Made by a program: the position numbers and the translations under genes. DNA of 64,000 nt from Bartonella clarridgeiae ATCC 51734 (GTDB lineage: Bacteria > Pseudomonadota > Alphaproteobacteria > Rhizobiales > Rhizobiaceae), in contig NZ_JADC01000010.1 in NCBI RefSeq assembly GCF_000518185.1, positions 124,001-188,000 on the forward strand. The letters are read 5' to 3'. Positions 1 through 8,890 of this stretch are shown piece after piece (within the stretch, counting starts at the first letter, position 1; every line of letters begins with the position of its first letter). Below the pieces are notes generated by a model that was not told the DNA's origin, searched no databases, and was given only the letters and a program-made list of their open reading frames with translations.

Positions 1-1255
1 ATTCACCTATACGAAGTGATTTCCGAGATGATATATGGACAACACCATCTATTTCCGGAGAATCATATTTACTACGACCTTTAGCGATTTTACCTTGCGT
101 TTCATCGATAAGAACTTGAAGTCTTTTTCCAATCTTTTTCTTTAAAAGATCTGCAGAAATTTTTTGTTGTTTTATCATAAAGCGATGCCAGCGATTCTCT
201 TTTACTTCTTCTGGAATGTTTTCTAATCCAAGATCATTTGCTACAGCACCTTTTACTGCTTCATATTTAAAGCAGCCAGCGCGTTCAATTTTTGCTTCTT
301 CTAACCACTCAAGAAGCATATTAAAATCTTCGTTGGTTTCTCCTGGAAAACCAACAATAAATGTTGAACGCAAAGTAAGATCTGGACAAATTTCTCGCCA
401 CTTTTCAATTCTACGGTTTGTTTTTTCGATATGAGCAGGACGTTTCATATTACGTAAAACCGTTGGTGATGCATGCTGAAAAGGAATATCTAAATAAGGA
501 AGAATTTTTCCTGCAGCCATAAGCTCAACAGCTTGATCAATATGAGGATAGGGATATACATAGTGTATTCGCACCCAAATCCCCATCTCCCCTAGTTCGC
601 GACAAAGATCTAAAAATTTTGTTTTGATAACGCGATTTTGCCAAATGCTTTCAGCGTATTTAATATCGATCCCATATGCACCGGTATCTTGTGAAATAAC
701 CAAAATTTCTTTTACACCTGCTTGTACAAGTTTTTCTGCTTCGCGAAGAACATCGCCTATAGGCTGTGAAGTAAGATTACCACGCAGAGTAGGGATGATA
801 CAAAAACTACATCGATTGGAACATCCTTCAGAAATTTTTAAATAAGCGTAATGGCGAGGTGTTAAACGAATACCTTGTGGAGGAACTAAATCTATAAAAG
901 GATCATGAACTGGAGGGACTGCTGTATGAACTGCTTGTATAACACTTTCATAATCCTGTGGCCCAGTAATCGCTATTACATTAGGATATGCTTGAAGAAT
1001 AACATTAGGCTCAGCACCTAGGCATCCAGTTACAATAACTTTTCCATTATTTTTGAGAGCCTCATCAATATTGGCTAATGATTCATTTCGAGCAGAATCA
1101 AGAAAACCACAGGTATTAACAATAACTAAATCAGCTCCTTGATGTTTATTTGAGATCTCATAACCTTCAGAACGAAGGCGTGTAATAATGCGCTCAGAAT
1201 CTACAAGTGCTTTTGGGCAACCGAGAGAAACAAAACTAATACGAGGCACTACCAT
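1..1255 (-). CDS. rimO: Ribosomal protein S12 methylthiotransferase RimO (3' end outside window)
   Basis: Radical-SAM enzyme that methylthiolates the conserved aspartate of ribosomal protein S12. Reading the minus strand from an ATG at 1255 gives [20 protein letters not shown]. The N-terminal UPF0004 domain has cysteines at about residues 13, 49 and 78, and the radical-SAM cluster motif CSNRCSFC lies at residues 145-152. A TRAM-like C-terminus starts near the window edge (VHISSR). About 418 codons are visible; family members have roughly 440, so about 20 residues lie beyond base 1. The [12 protein letters not shown] start and the CxxxCxxC spacing distinguish RimO from the tRNA enzyme MiaB. 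No frameshift is seen in the visible part. The gene precedes nothing in the same direction except lexA further upstream, about 200 bases away. Confidence 0.93.
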   Translation of the reverse strand, partial: MVVPRISFVSLGCPKALVDSERIITRLRSEGYEISNKHQGADLVIVNTCGFLDSARNESLANIDEALKNNGKVIVTGCLGAEPNVILQAYPNVIAITGPQDYESVIQAVHTAVPPVHDPFIDLVPPQGIRLTPRHYAYLKISEGCSNRCSFCIIPTLRGNLTSQPIGDVLREAEKLVQAGVKEILVISQDTGAYGIDIKYAESIWQNRVIKTKFLDLCRELGEMGIWVRIHYVYPYPHIDQAVELMAAGKILPYLDIPFQHASPTVLRNMKRPAHIEKTNRRIEKWREICPDLTLRSTFIVGFPGETNEDFNMLLEWLEEAKIERAGCFKYEAVKGAVANDLGLENIPEEVKENRWHRFMIKQQKISADLLKKKIGKRLQVLIDETQGKIAKGRSKYDSPEIDGVVHISSRKSLRIGE

Positions 1256-1452
1256 AATATTCCTGTAAATTTTTTAATGAAGATCTAATTTTATTCTTTA
1301 TTTTTACTATAAAAGAAAATTAAATGTTTGAATGCTTTTCTTCATACATAAGAGTTTTTACAAAGTCATTTGGACTTTTTTTATATACTCTGTTGGCACG
1401 CATAACATAAAGCGAAAAAAAATACCATAAGATATCAAATAATTATTTTTTT

Positions 1453-2166
1453 TTAATATCGACGAATAAGTCCAACAAGCTTTCCTTGTATTTTTACACG
1501 CTCAGGTCCATATATACGTGTTTCATAATGAGGATTTGCAGCTTCTAATTCAATAGAAGCTCCTTTACGTCGATAACGTTTTAAAGTTGCTTCCTCTCTG
1601 TCAATTAATGCAACAATAATTTCACCTGGCATTGCTACATTTTGACATTTTATAATTACAGTATCTCTATCAAGAATTCCTGCTTCAATCATAGAGTCAC
1701 CTCTAACTTCTAAAGCATAATGCTCGCCTAAACCAATCATACTTGATGGAAGAGAAAGTGTATTTGTTTGTTGTTGAATAGCAGAAATAGGCACACCAGA
1801 AGCGATACGCCCCATAATAGGAATAGTGATATTTTTTTTATCTTCGATAATAGAAATATTAACATTACTAGAATTTTTTGATATTTTTCTTTTATTTTTT
1901 TGTATTACACTTGGAAAAATTTTACGAGCTGGAGAAAGATTAAATGTTACCTTATCAGGGAGACGAACAACTTCTACTGCACGAGCACGATTGGGTAAAC
2001 GACGTATAAAGCCCCGTTCTTCTAAAGCTGTAACAAGTCTATGAATACTAGATTTTGAAGCAAGTTCCAACGCATTTTTCATCTCATCAAAGGAAGGTGG
2101 AACACCAATTTCTTTCATATGACTGTGAATGAATAGGAGCAGCTCATATTGTTTACATGTTAGCAT
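1453..2166 (-). CDS. lexA: LexA repressor (SOS regulator, S24 autopeptidase)
   Basis: SOS repressor that self-cleaves when RecA is activated. The 237-residue protein has an N-terminal winged-helix domain (residues 1-65, with [20 protein letters not shown] as the recognition region). A long linker rich in Lys, Ser and Asn (about 80-112) follows, then the C-terminal S24 peptidase. The catalytic serine is S158 in GDSM and the lysine is K196 in ATLKRY. The linker and the alphaproteobacterial-type N-terminus fit Hyphomicrobiales LexA. The scissile bond reads A122-S123-G124, so the residue before the glycine is Ser where Ala is usual. A candidate promoter and operator lie directly upstream (2196-2241). 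Confidence 0.95.
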   Translation of the reverse strand: MLTCKQYELLLFIHSHMKEIGVPPSFDEMKNALELASKSSIHRLVTALEERGFIRRLPNRARAVEVVRLPDKVTFNLSPARKIFPSVIQKNKRKISKNSSNVNISIIEDKKNITIPIMGRIASGVPISAIQQQTNTLSLPSSMIGLGEHYALEVRGDSMIEAGILDRDTVIIKCQNVAMPGEIIVALIDREEATLKRYRRKGASIELEAANPHYETRIYGPERVKIQGKLVGLIRRY

Positions 2167-2195
2167 TCAACATTCCAATCAAAAAATCGAAAAAG

Positions 2196-2241
2196 AAACA
2201 AGTAGAAAACAAAACATATGTATTCCATAATTTTTCTACAA
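2196..2241 (-). promoter_or_regulatory. Candidate lexA promoter with degenerate SOS box
   Basis: On the minus strand a -35 hexamer TTGTAG (2241-2236) and a -10 hexamer TATGTT (2218-2213) are separated by 17 bases. Directly downstream, at 2210-2196, lies GTTT-N7-GTTT. This matches the alphaproteobacterial LexA operator GTTC-N7-GTTC except for T in the fourth position of both half-sites. The position between the -10 and the lexA start fits autorepression. The match is imperfect, so the operator call is inference. Confidence 0.42.
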
Positions 2242-2808
2242 TTTTTTGCAAAATAAAGCAAAACACTTTGCTTTATTTTTTGTTTTAAAAATGGAAAAGA
2301 GGAAAGAACAATTTATCTTTTTTTATATTGAAGAATATATATACTATAAATTAGAAATTTTTATCTATATGTTTAAAATATTTACTTATTTCCCAAGTAT
2401 ATAATTTTCTTTCTTAACAAGAGAATTGATTCGAATATTTTCAAATCAGATGTTTTATCCTTATTTTAACATTCTTTAGAAAAAATAGGGTGCTTTTTAT
2501 AAATATAAACTCACCTATTTTAGGTTATTTTCTATTGATGAGATACATTTTCTTATTTATTGATTACGATGAACAATGAAGAGACAATAATTGATTATTA
2601 TCTTTGTTTAAACATTTGATATTATCTATGCAAATGTATTTAATTTAATTTCCACTATCTATATAGTATTAAAAACTTATGCTTCTCTAATATAAGATTA
2701 TAATTTCTCTTCTAAATACAATAAGAATGAAAAAAACTTTATGATGTGCAATGATAATTAAGACAAGCGAACTAAACAAAATTTTAATAGTATTTTTTTA
2801 ATAAAGTG
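2242..2808. other. Gene-free stretch between lexA promoter and tRNA-Lys promoter
   Basis: Very AT-rich DNA. I see no reading frame with codon character, no RNA gene and no repeat. It separates the divergent lexA and tRNA-Lys transcription units. Confidence 0.6.
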
Positions 2809-2837
2809 TTGACCAAATGAAAAGTCAATCGTATGTT
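2809..2837 (+). promoter_or_regulatory. Sigma-70-type promoter of tRNA-Lys
   Basis: A -35 hexamer TTGACC at 2809-2814 and a -10 hexamer TATGTT at 2832-2837 are separated by exactly 17 bases. The expected start is about 30 bases before the tRNA, which suits a short 5' leader removed by RNase P. Confidence 0.6.
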
Positions 2838-2873
2838 CCATTCACTTTCCATAAGCAAGATTAGCTTATTTGG

Positions 2874-2949
2874 GAGCGCGTAGCTCAGCCGGTAGAGCAA
2901 CTGACTTTTAATCAGTAGGTCCAGGGTTCGAATCCCTGCGCGCTCACCA
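2874..2949 (+). tRNA. tRNA-Lys (anticodon TTT)
   Basis: 76 bases with a complete cloverleaf. The acceptor stem GAGCGCG pairs with CGCGCTC, and the discriminator A and an encoded CCA close the 3' end. The anticodon stem ACTGA/TCAGT holds the loop CTTTTAA with anticodon TTT at 2907-2909. The T-arm carries GGTTCGAATCC. It is a free-standing gene with its own promoter. Confidence 0.97.
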
Positions 2950-3360
2950 GTGACCCTTTTCAATGTTCTCCGTATATAAATTTAGTGGAAAATCGCTAAG
3001 CCGATTCGTTAAATATATCTGTCCACTATTATTACTACTATTCTTAATTAAGAGCCGTTTATAAGTTATTCACATAAAATATATATAGTTTATTTCATAA
3101 ACTGTATTGTAATAAAGTTAATAAAAATTTTATTTTTAAATAATTGATTTTGTTAAATTTTATTTGATTTTTTATCTTCATTAGATAGTTTTATTTTTTA
3201 TAAAACATAACAAATATTTCTTTAACGTTGTATTAATCTCTTGATAAAAAGTAAATTTTGATAATACAGACTATGTCTGTAGAGATGAATATTTAAGTAA
3301 TGCAATTTTATTTTTGGTACACGATATAAAAATGTAAAATAGAAATAAGCGGATTGATAA
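2950..3360. other. Gene-free stretch downstream of tRNA-Lys
   Basis: AT-rich spacer with no supported gene. No clear hairpin followed by a T run was found after the tRNA. It presumably contains the rlpA promoter, but no convincing -35/-10 pair was identified. Confidence 0.55.
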
Positions 3361-4260
3361 ATGCTTCTAGATAGCAAAGAAAATTTTACCTCTATTATTA
3401 AATTAACGTTTCAATTTATTTTTATAATAGCTGCTACTCAATTATTGACAGCCTGTGCAAATCAAATAATACAATTTTCAGAAAAAAATTTTAATACAAA
3501 AAGTATTGATAATATCGATAATAATAAGATGTTTAAGAGAGTGGTACAGGCTAAAGCTGTTTCTGTGCCTGAAAAAATTTTAAATGAGCAGAACAAATCG
3601 AAAAACAAAGTTGCAAAACGAATTATTATTGGTAAGCCTTACCAAATAAAAGGAAAGCAGTACTATCCAAAAGCTGATCCAACCTATCAGCGTGTTGGGC
3701 AAGCATCCTGGTACGGTTCATATTTTCATGGACGCTTAACTGCAAATGGTGAAGTCTATAATATGAATCTTTTGACTGCAGCTCATCCTACTTTGCCGTT
3801 ACCTAGCTACGCTCGTGTTACTAATTTAAAAAATGGATCTTCTATTATCGTTAGAGTGAATGATCGTGGTCCTTATATAAAGAATAGAATTATTGATTTA
3901 TCAAAACAAGCTGCAACAATGCTTGGTTATTTAAATCAAGGCACGGCAGATGTTAAAGTGGAATATGTTGCTGAAGCACCTATTAATAATTATGATGGCG
4001 AATATTTAATGGCTTCTTATAAACCTGGAAATTATAGCCCATCCATGATAATGGCATTATCAGATACAACAGAAATAAAAAAAGATAATCGATTTTTCGT
4101 TTTTAATACGAATAATTATAATATGAATAGTCAAAAACAGCCAACTGAGACTACTTTAATACAATTGCCGCAAATTGGTCCAGTTTTGACTGAGAAACCT
4201 AGGTCATTTTATCAAATAGCTTCTATTAAAAATAACCCCAGTAAGCCAAATGGTATTTAA
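3361..4260 (+). CDS. rlpA: RlpA-like septal lipoprotein (double-psi beta-barrel)
   Basis: Predicted outer-membrane lipoprotein of the RlpA family; homologues act as lytic transglycosylases on denuded peptidoglycan at the septum or pole. A hydrophobic signal (residues 12-29) ends in the lipobox LLTAC, with C32 as the lipidated cysteine. The double-psi beta-barrel core spans about residues 110-205: GQASWYGSYFHGRLTANGE, then TAAHPTLPLPSYARVTN and VNDRGPY..RIIDLSKQAA. The 299-residue protein ends in RSFYQIASIKN, which resembles the first strand of a SPOR domain, but the rest of SPOR is missing. Many relatives are longer and carry a full SPOR domain. The ribosome binding site before the ATG is weak. 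The DD-carboxypeptidase-like gene follows 100 bases downstream. Confidence 0.88.
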   Translation: MLLDSKENFTSIIKLTFQFIFIIAATQLLTACANQIIQFSEKNFNTKSIDNIDNNKMFKRVVQAKAVSVPEKILNEQNKSKNKVAKRIIIGKPYQIKGKQYYPKADPTYQRVGQASWYGSYFHGRLTANGEVYNMNLLTAAHPTLPLPSYARVTNLKNGSSIIVRVNDRGPYIKNRIIDLSKQAATMLGYLNQGTADVKVEYVAEAPINNYDGEYLMASYKPGNYSPSMIMALSDTTEIKKDNRFFVFNTNNYNMNSQKQPTETTLIQLPQIGPVLTEKPRSFYQIASIKNNPSKPNGI

Positions 4261-4362
4261 AGTGTTTTTCTAATTTAGAAGCGCTTTATTTAAAAAAAGA
4301 ATAAATCTTTTCTTGTATAATAAATCGCTCTATGTTGATTCTTAAAGAGAGGGAGAATCAGC

Positions 4363-5547
4363 ATGCATCGGTTATTGAGAGTTTTATTTTCCTTAATTTG
4401 GATATTGATATTCAATGAACAGGGGCAAGCAGAAAACTTTCAAACATCTGCATCACAATTACTGATATTTGATGATAATACAAGCACAATACTTTTTAAA
4501 AAACAGAGTGATGTGGCTTTTTTTCCTGCTTCATTAACAAAATTGATGACAGCTGAAATAGTCTTTCATCAACTTAAAAAAGGATTTTTAAATAAAGAAC
4601 AAAAATTTAAAGTTAGTGAAAATGCTTGGCGAAAAGGAGGAGCACCTTCTGGTACAACGACCATGTTTGCAAAGGAAAAAACAGAAATTAGTGTTTTTGA
4701 TCTTTTGCGCGGACTCGTTATTGTAAATGGAAATGATGCTGCCATTACTTTGGCTGAAGGAATAGCTGGTAATGAAGCTAATTTTGCAAAATTGATGAAT
4801 AAAAGAGCTAAAACACTTGGATTATTAAACAGTCATTTTGTCAACGCAACAGGGTTTCCTGAAGAAGGACAATTTATAACACTAAATGATATGATAACAT
4901 TAGCTCGCCATATTGCTCATGAATACCCTGATTATTATGCGCTTTATAGTGAACCTGACTTTACCTGGAATAAGATTACTCAACATAATAAAAATCCCCT
5001 TATTTCTCAAGTAACTGATGTAAAAATAGAGGGATTAGGTTTCGGCTATAGTGAAGAAACAGGTTTTTCAACTGTTATTTCTGCTTATAAAAATCAGCAA
5101 CGTCTTTTTCTTGCAGTTAGTGGTTTGCAAAATAACAAAGAGCGTACAAAAGAAATAAAACGAATTCTTCAATGGAGTCTAACAAATTTTGATCTTAAAA
5201 AAATTTTTACAAAAGGAGAGATCGTTGGTTATGCTTCTGTTTATGGTGGAGTAAGAAATTCTGTCCCACTTGTTGTTCAGGAACCAATAAGTTTTATGCT
5301 TTCAAATAAAAAAACTCTTAATGATGTTAAAGCAATAATTCGATATCATGGCCCATTAAAAGCTCCTATCAATATAGGACAAAAAATTGGTATTATTCAA
5401 ATTTTTGCAGATAAACAATTTCTTGTTGAAAAATCAATTTGGGCTGGAGCAAACATTCAAGAAGGAAATTTTTTTGTAAAAGTAAAAGATGCACTTTATG
5501 AAATAACACTTGGAAGGTTGCGAAAATATTTATGGAAATATCTATAA
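4363..5547 (+). CDS. D-alanyl-D-alanine carboxypeptidase-like (S11) with altered motifs
   Basis: Member of the peptidase S11 / low-molecular-weight penicillin-binding protein family, which trims the terminal D-Ala from peptidoglycan stem peptides in the periplasm. A signal peptide covers residues 1-23. The first motif is intact: S57-L-T-K60 in FFPASLTKLMTAE. The second motif, usually SxN, reads N122-G-N124 (IVNGNDAAI). The third, usually KTG, reads G226-F-G228 in GLGFGYSEETGF. The lysine of KTG and the serine of SxN are therefore absent, although the surrounding sequence aligns normally. A C-terminal beta-rich domain (about 285-380) of the PBP5 type follows. The start is preceded by AGAGAGGGAGAA, a good ribosome binding site. 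Fold assignment is firm; enzymatic activity is doubtful. Confidence 0.85.
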   Translation: MHRLLRVLFSLIWILIFNEQGQAENFQTSASQLLIFDDNTSTILFKKQSDVAFFPASLTKLMTAEIVFHQLKKGFLNKEQKFKVSENAWRKGGAPSGTTTMFAKEKTEISVFDLLRGLVIVNGNDAAITLAEGIAGNEANFAKLMNKRAKTLGLLNSHFVNATGFPEEGQFITLNDMITLARHIAHEYPDYYALYSEPDFTWNKITQHNKNPLISQVTDVKIEGLGFGYSEETGFSTVISAYKNQQRLFLAVSGLQNNKERTKEIKRILQWSLTNFDLKKIFTKGEIVGYASVYGGVRNSVPLVVQEPISFMLSNKKTLNDVKAIIRYHGPLKAPINIGQKIGIIQIFADKQFLVEKSIWAGANIQEGNFFVKVKDALYEITLGRLRKYLWKYL

Positions 5548-5595
5548 TGCGTACAAAAATAAGGAATTAAGAGATTCAGAGATAAAGGTTCATAC

Positions 5596-6228
5596 ATGTC
5601 AGGCTATTTTATTACATTTGAAGGAGGGGAAGGTGCAGGAAAAACAACTCAAATTTCTTTGCTTGCCCAACATTTAGGTAGCAAAGGCTACGATGTTATT
5701 ATAACACGAGAACCTGGAGGAACAGTAGGTGCAGAAGCAATACGTTATATTTTATTATCAGGTAGCGTAGCACAATATGGGCCATTTATTGAAACGGTTT
5801 TATTTACAGCAGCACGTGCTGATCATGTTGCTGAAATTATCAAGCCTTCTTTGCAAGCTGGAAAGATTGTTTTATGTGATCGATTTATTGATTCTACACG
5901 TGTTTATCAAGGAATAAATAATAAAGTGGATACACATATCCTTTCTATTTTAGAATATATTGGTATGAAAGGAATAAAACCTGATTTAACGTTTTTATTA
6001 GATATACCTGCAAAATTTGGGATAGAGCGTATAAATTTACGAAGAAAAAAAATTAATTATTTTGAAAAAGATGATTTGGATATCCAAGAACAAAGACGCC
6101 AAGCTTTTCTTGAATTAGCGAAACATGAACCACATAGATTTCAAGTTATTGATGGAACATGTGCAGTCGAAGTAATTGCAGATCAAATAAAAGATATCTG
6201 TCATCGGGTAATATTGGCTTCTCCATGA
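5596..6228 (+). CDS. tmk: Thymidylate kinase
   Basis: Phosphorylates dTMP to dTDP with ATP, a required step of dTTP synthesis in the cytoplasm. The P-loop GGEGAGKT lies at residues 10-17, the DR motif appears as CDRFIDSTRVYQG, and TREPGGT is the dTMP-binding segment. The length of 210 residues is normal. The gene ends in an ATGA overlap with holB, so the two are translationally coupled, an arrangement common in alphaproteobacteria. Confidence 0.96.
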   Translation: MSGYFITFEGGEGAGKTTQISLLAQHLGSKGYDVIITREPGGTVGAEAIRYILLSGSVAQYGPFIETVLFTAARADHVAEIIKPSLQAGKIVLCDRFIDSTRVYQGINNKVDTHILSILEYIGMKGIKPDLTFLLDIPAKFGIERINLRRKKINYFEKDDLDIQEQRRQAFLELAKHEPHRFQVIDGTCAVEVIADQIKDICHRVILASP

Positions 6229-7277
6229 ATGATGTAAATTTTTTACGTCAGTATGATGATATTGACGGCATTTTATCACCTTCACAAAATAATATCCTCA
6301 TTGGCCATGAGAAAGTTCGTCATTTCTTAGCTCAAATGCTTAGAAAAGGGCGATTACATCATGCACTATTGTTTGAAGGAGAACGTGGAATAGGAAAAGC
6401 AACGTTAGCATTTCACTTTGCCTGGAATATTTTAAACTCTCAAAAAAATGAGTTTTTACAACCAAAACAAGATTCAGTTATATGGCGCCAAATTAAGCAG
6501 GGTAGCCACCCTAGTATTATACATGTCTCACATCGTTTTGATGCAAAAACAAAAAAGTTCAAAACAGGTATAACAGTTGATGATATCCGCGATATCAAGC
6601 ATTTTTTAAATCAGACATCTCAAGATGAGTGGCGCATTGTCATTATTGATTCCGCAGATAATATGAATAGAAATGCTGCAAACGCAATTCTTAAAACACT
6701 TGAAGAGCCTCCAACAAAAACCTTATTCATTGTTATTTCACATTCTTTAGGAAAGTTGCTTCCAACAATTCGTTCACGTTGCCAAAAAATTTCTCTAAGA
6801 CCTTTAAATGATGATGAAATGAAAAAAGCTATCTCACATGTTTTTTCCGATCAGATATTAACTGACCAGCAAAATATTGAAACAATCATTCAAAAATCTC
6901 AAGGTAGTCTTCGAAAAGCAGCTTTACTTCTTTGTCATGGTGGGCTTGAAATTGTTCAAACCATTAATAAGCTTTTGGAGCAATCTATTTGCAATCCAGT
7001 TATTGTGCATAATTTTGCTCAATCACTTTCGTCATCTGATTCAGATATACAATTTCAACAATTTTGCGATGAAATTCTTGATAGAATTCAAAAAAGAGCT
7101 ATTATGTTGATAGAAAAGAGGGCTTTTGCTTTATCAAAAAAATATGCGCAAATATGGCAAAATATTTTTCAAGAAATAATAGAAGTGCAATCATTTAATC
7201 TTGATAAAAAGCAATTTATTATTAATCTTCTTTTTAAAACTCATAAGATTGTTCATGAAAATAAGCTTTTTCCGTGA
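6225..7277 (+). CDS. holB: DNA polymerase III subunit delta'
   Basis: Clamp-loader subunit (AAA+ family) that works with gamma/tau and delta to load the sliding clamp. I place the start at the ATG at 6225, which overlaps the tmk stop codon (ATGA). Longer frames starting near 6159 would run through the tmk C-terminus and lack family character. The resulting protein has 350 residues. It contains a P-loop-like GERGIGKATLA, the Walker B region IVIIDSADNMN, the sensor region AANAILKTLEEPP, and SRCQKISLRPL. The P-loop has Ala after Lys, consistent with delta' being a weak or non-ATPase in many bacteria. metG follows after a short gap. Confidence 0.93.
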   Translation: MNDVNFLRQYDDIDGILSPSQNNILIGHEKVRHFLAQMLRKGRLHHALLFEGERGIGKATLAFHFAWNILNSQKNEFLQPKQDSVIWRQIKQGSHPSIIHVSHRFDAKTKKFKTGITVDDIRDIKHFLNQTSQDEWRIVIIDSADNMNRNAANAILKTLEEPPTKTLFIVISHSLGKLLPTIRSRCQKISLRPLNDDEMKKAISHVFSDQILTDQQNIETIIQKSQGSLRKAALLLCHGGLEIVQTINKLLEQSICNPVIVHNFAQSLSSSDSDIQFQQFCDEILDRIQKRAIMLIEKRAFALSKKYAQIWQNIFQEIIEVQSFNLDKKQFIINLLFKTHKIVHENKLFP

Positions 7278-7340
7278 CAATGTTATGAACAAACGTTATG
7301 TCATTGTATACTTTGATTACATTTTAAAATGGGTATAATT

Positions 7341-8882
7341 ATGCGTGACATATATTATATAACAACTCCAATTTTTTATCCTAATGGTACTCCGCATATT
7401 GGACATGCCTATAACGCAATTGTAAGCGATGCTTTAGCTCGTTTTCAAAGAGCCGATGGGAAGGATGTATTTTTTCTATCTGGTACAGATGAACATGGCC
7501 TAAAAATGCAACAAACAGCACAAATGTTAAACATAACACCTCAACAACTTGCAGACCGCAATAGTGCTGTTTTTCAGAAAATGCTGGAAATTCTTAATTG
7601 TTCTAATAACGATTTTATCCGCACAACGGAAAAACGACATCATCAAGCTTCTCAAGAGCTTTGGAAAAAAATGGAAGCCAAAGGTGATATTTACCTTGGC
7701 CGTTATACGGGTTGGTATTCAGTTAGTCAAGAAGCTTATTATGAAGAGAAAGATACTGAAATTGATGAAAAAGGAATCCGTCGTGAGAAAGAGTTAAACT
7801 CTCCGGTTGAATGGAATGAAGAAGAGAGTTATTTTTTCAGACTTTCACGTTATGAAAAAGCACTTCTTCAACATTATGAAAAATACCCTGATTCTATTGG
7901 CCCTAATGAACGACGTAATGAAATTATAAGTTTTATCAAATCAGGCCTAAAAGACCTTTCCATTTCACGAACAACCTTTGATTGGGGAGTTCGTGTTCCA
8001 GGAAATCCAAAGCATGTAATGTACGTCTGGGTTGATGCACTTACAAATTATCTTACTGCGATTGATTTTTTCGATGAAACTTCACAAAAACGCAATTTTT
8101 GGCCTGCAGATATTCATATTATTGGTAAAGACATTATTCGTTTCCACACAGTTTATTGGCCAGCATTTTTAATGTCTGTTGGAATTGAGTTACCTAAACG
8201 TATTTTTGCTCATGGTTTTTTACTTAACCGCGGTGTTAAAATGTCAAAGTCTATTGGAAACGTAGTTGATCCTTTTGAAATGGTTGATCGGTATGGTCTT
8301 GACCAAGTACGTTATTTTTTTCTTCGTGAAGTACCATTTGGACATGATGGTAATTACGATCATGATAGTTTTGTAAATCGTATCAACGCTGATCTTGCAA
8401 ATGATCTTGGCAATTTAGCTCAACGCTCATTATCTATGATTCAAAAAAATTGTAATGCAAAAATTCCTACACCAGCTGCATTTCTAATTCAAGATGAACA
8501 GCTGCTAAAACAATCTCTTCAAGCACTTGAGATTGCACGCCAAACTATGTCACGTCAGGCTCCACATTTAGCACTTTCAGCTATTTTTTCAGTTGTAGCA
8601 GAGGCTAATCGTTATTTTGCTAATGAAGAACCTTGGAGATTGCATAAAAATAATCCAGAAAGATTTTTTACAGTTCTTTATATAACTTTAGAGATTTTGC
8701 GGCGGATAGGAATCATGCTTTTGCCTTTCATTCCACAATCAGCAACTAAACTTCTTGATAGTCTTGTAGTTGCTAAAGAAAATCGATTTTTGCACCATAT
8801 CAGTGATTTAAAAATTAAAGAAGATACAGAGCTTCCATCACCAGTACCAATTTTCCCTCGTTATATTCCTAAAGAAAGCTGA
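7341..8882 (+). CDS. metG: Methionyl-tRNA synthetase
   Basis: Charges tRNA-Met. The class I signature HIGH is at residues 19-22 (TPHIGHAY) and KMSKS at about 300-304 (VKMSKSIGN). The connective peptide lacks the usual zinc cysteines, and there is no C-terminal EMAP-like tRNA-binding domain. The protein is 513 residues, the short form found in many alphaproteobacteria. I chose the ATG at 7341 (MRDIYYITTPIFYPNG) over the one at 7329, because it matches the family N-terminus and has a GGGT element just upstream. It is followed by tatD after only 8 bases, implying cotranscription. Confidence 0.95.
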   Translation: MRDIYYITTPIFYPNGTPHIGHAYNAIVSDALARFQRADGKDVFFLSGTDEHGLKMQQTAQMLNITPQQLADRNSAVFQKMLEILNCSNNDFIRTTEKRHHQASQELWKKMEAKGDIYLGRYTGWYSVSQEAYYEEKDTEIDEKGIRREKELNSPVEWNEEESYFFRLSRYEKALLQHYEKYPDSIGPNERRNEIISFIKSGLKDLSISRTTFDWGVRVPGNPKHVMYVWVDALTNYLTAIDFFDETSQKRNFWPADIHIIGKDIIRFHTVYWPAFLMSVGIELPKRIFAHGFLLNRGVKMSKSIGNVVDPFEMVDRYGLDQVRYFFLREVPFGHDGNYDHDSFVNRINADLANDLGNLAQRSLSMIQKNCNAKIPTPAAFLIQDEQLLKQSLQALEIARQTMSRQAPHLALSAIFSVVAEANRYFANEEPWRLHKNNPERFFTVLYITLEILRRIGIMLLPFIPQSATKLLDSLVVAKENRFLHHISDLKIKEDTELPSPVPIFPRYIPKES

Positions 8883-8890
8883 TATTAATA

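Noticed and set aside
216-845. Plus-strand frames over the first kilobase
   Set aside because: They are antisense to rimO, which is well supported on the minus strand.
6159-6224. Longer start for holB
   Set aside because: The extra residues read through the tmk C-terminus in another frame. The ATGA overlap start at 6225 fits the family.
7281-7320. Possible terminator hairpin after holB (ACAATG ... CATTGT)
   Set aside because: Only six base pairs with a large loop and no T run; metG starts immediately after.
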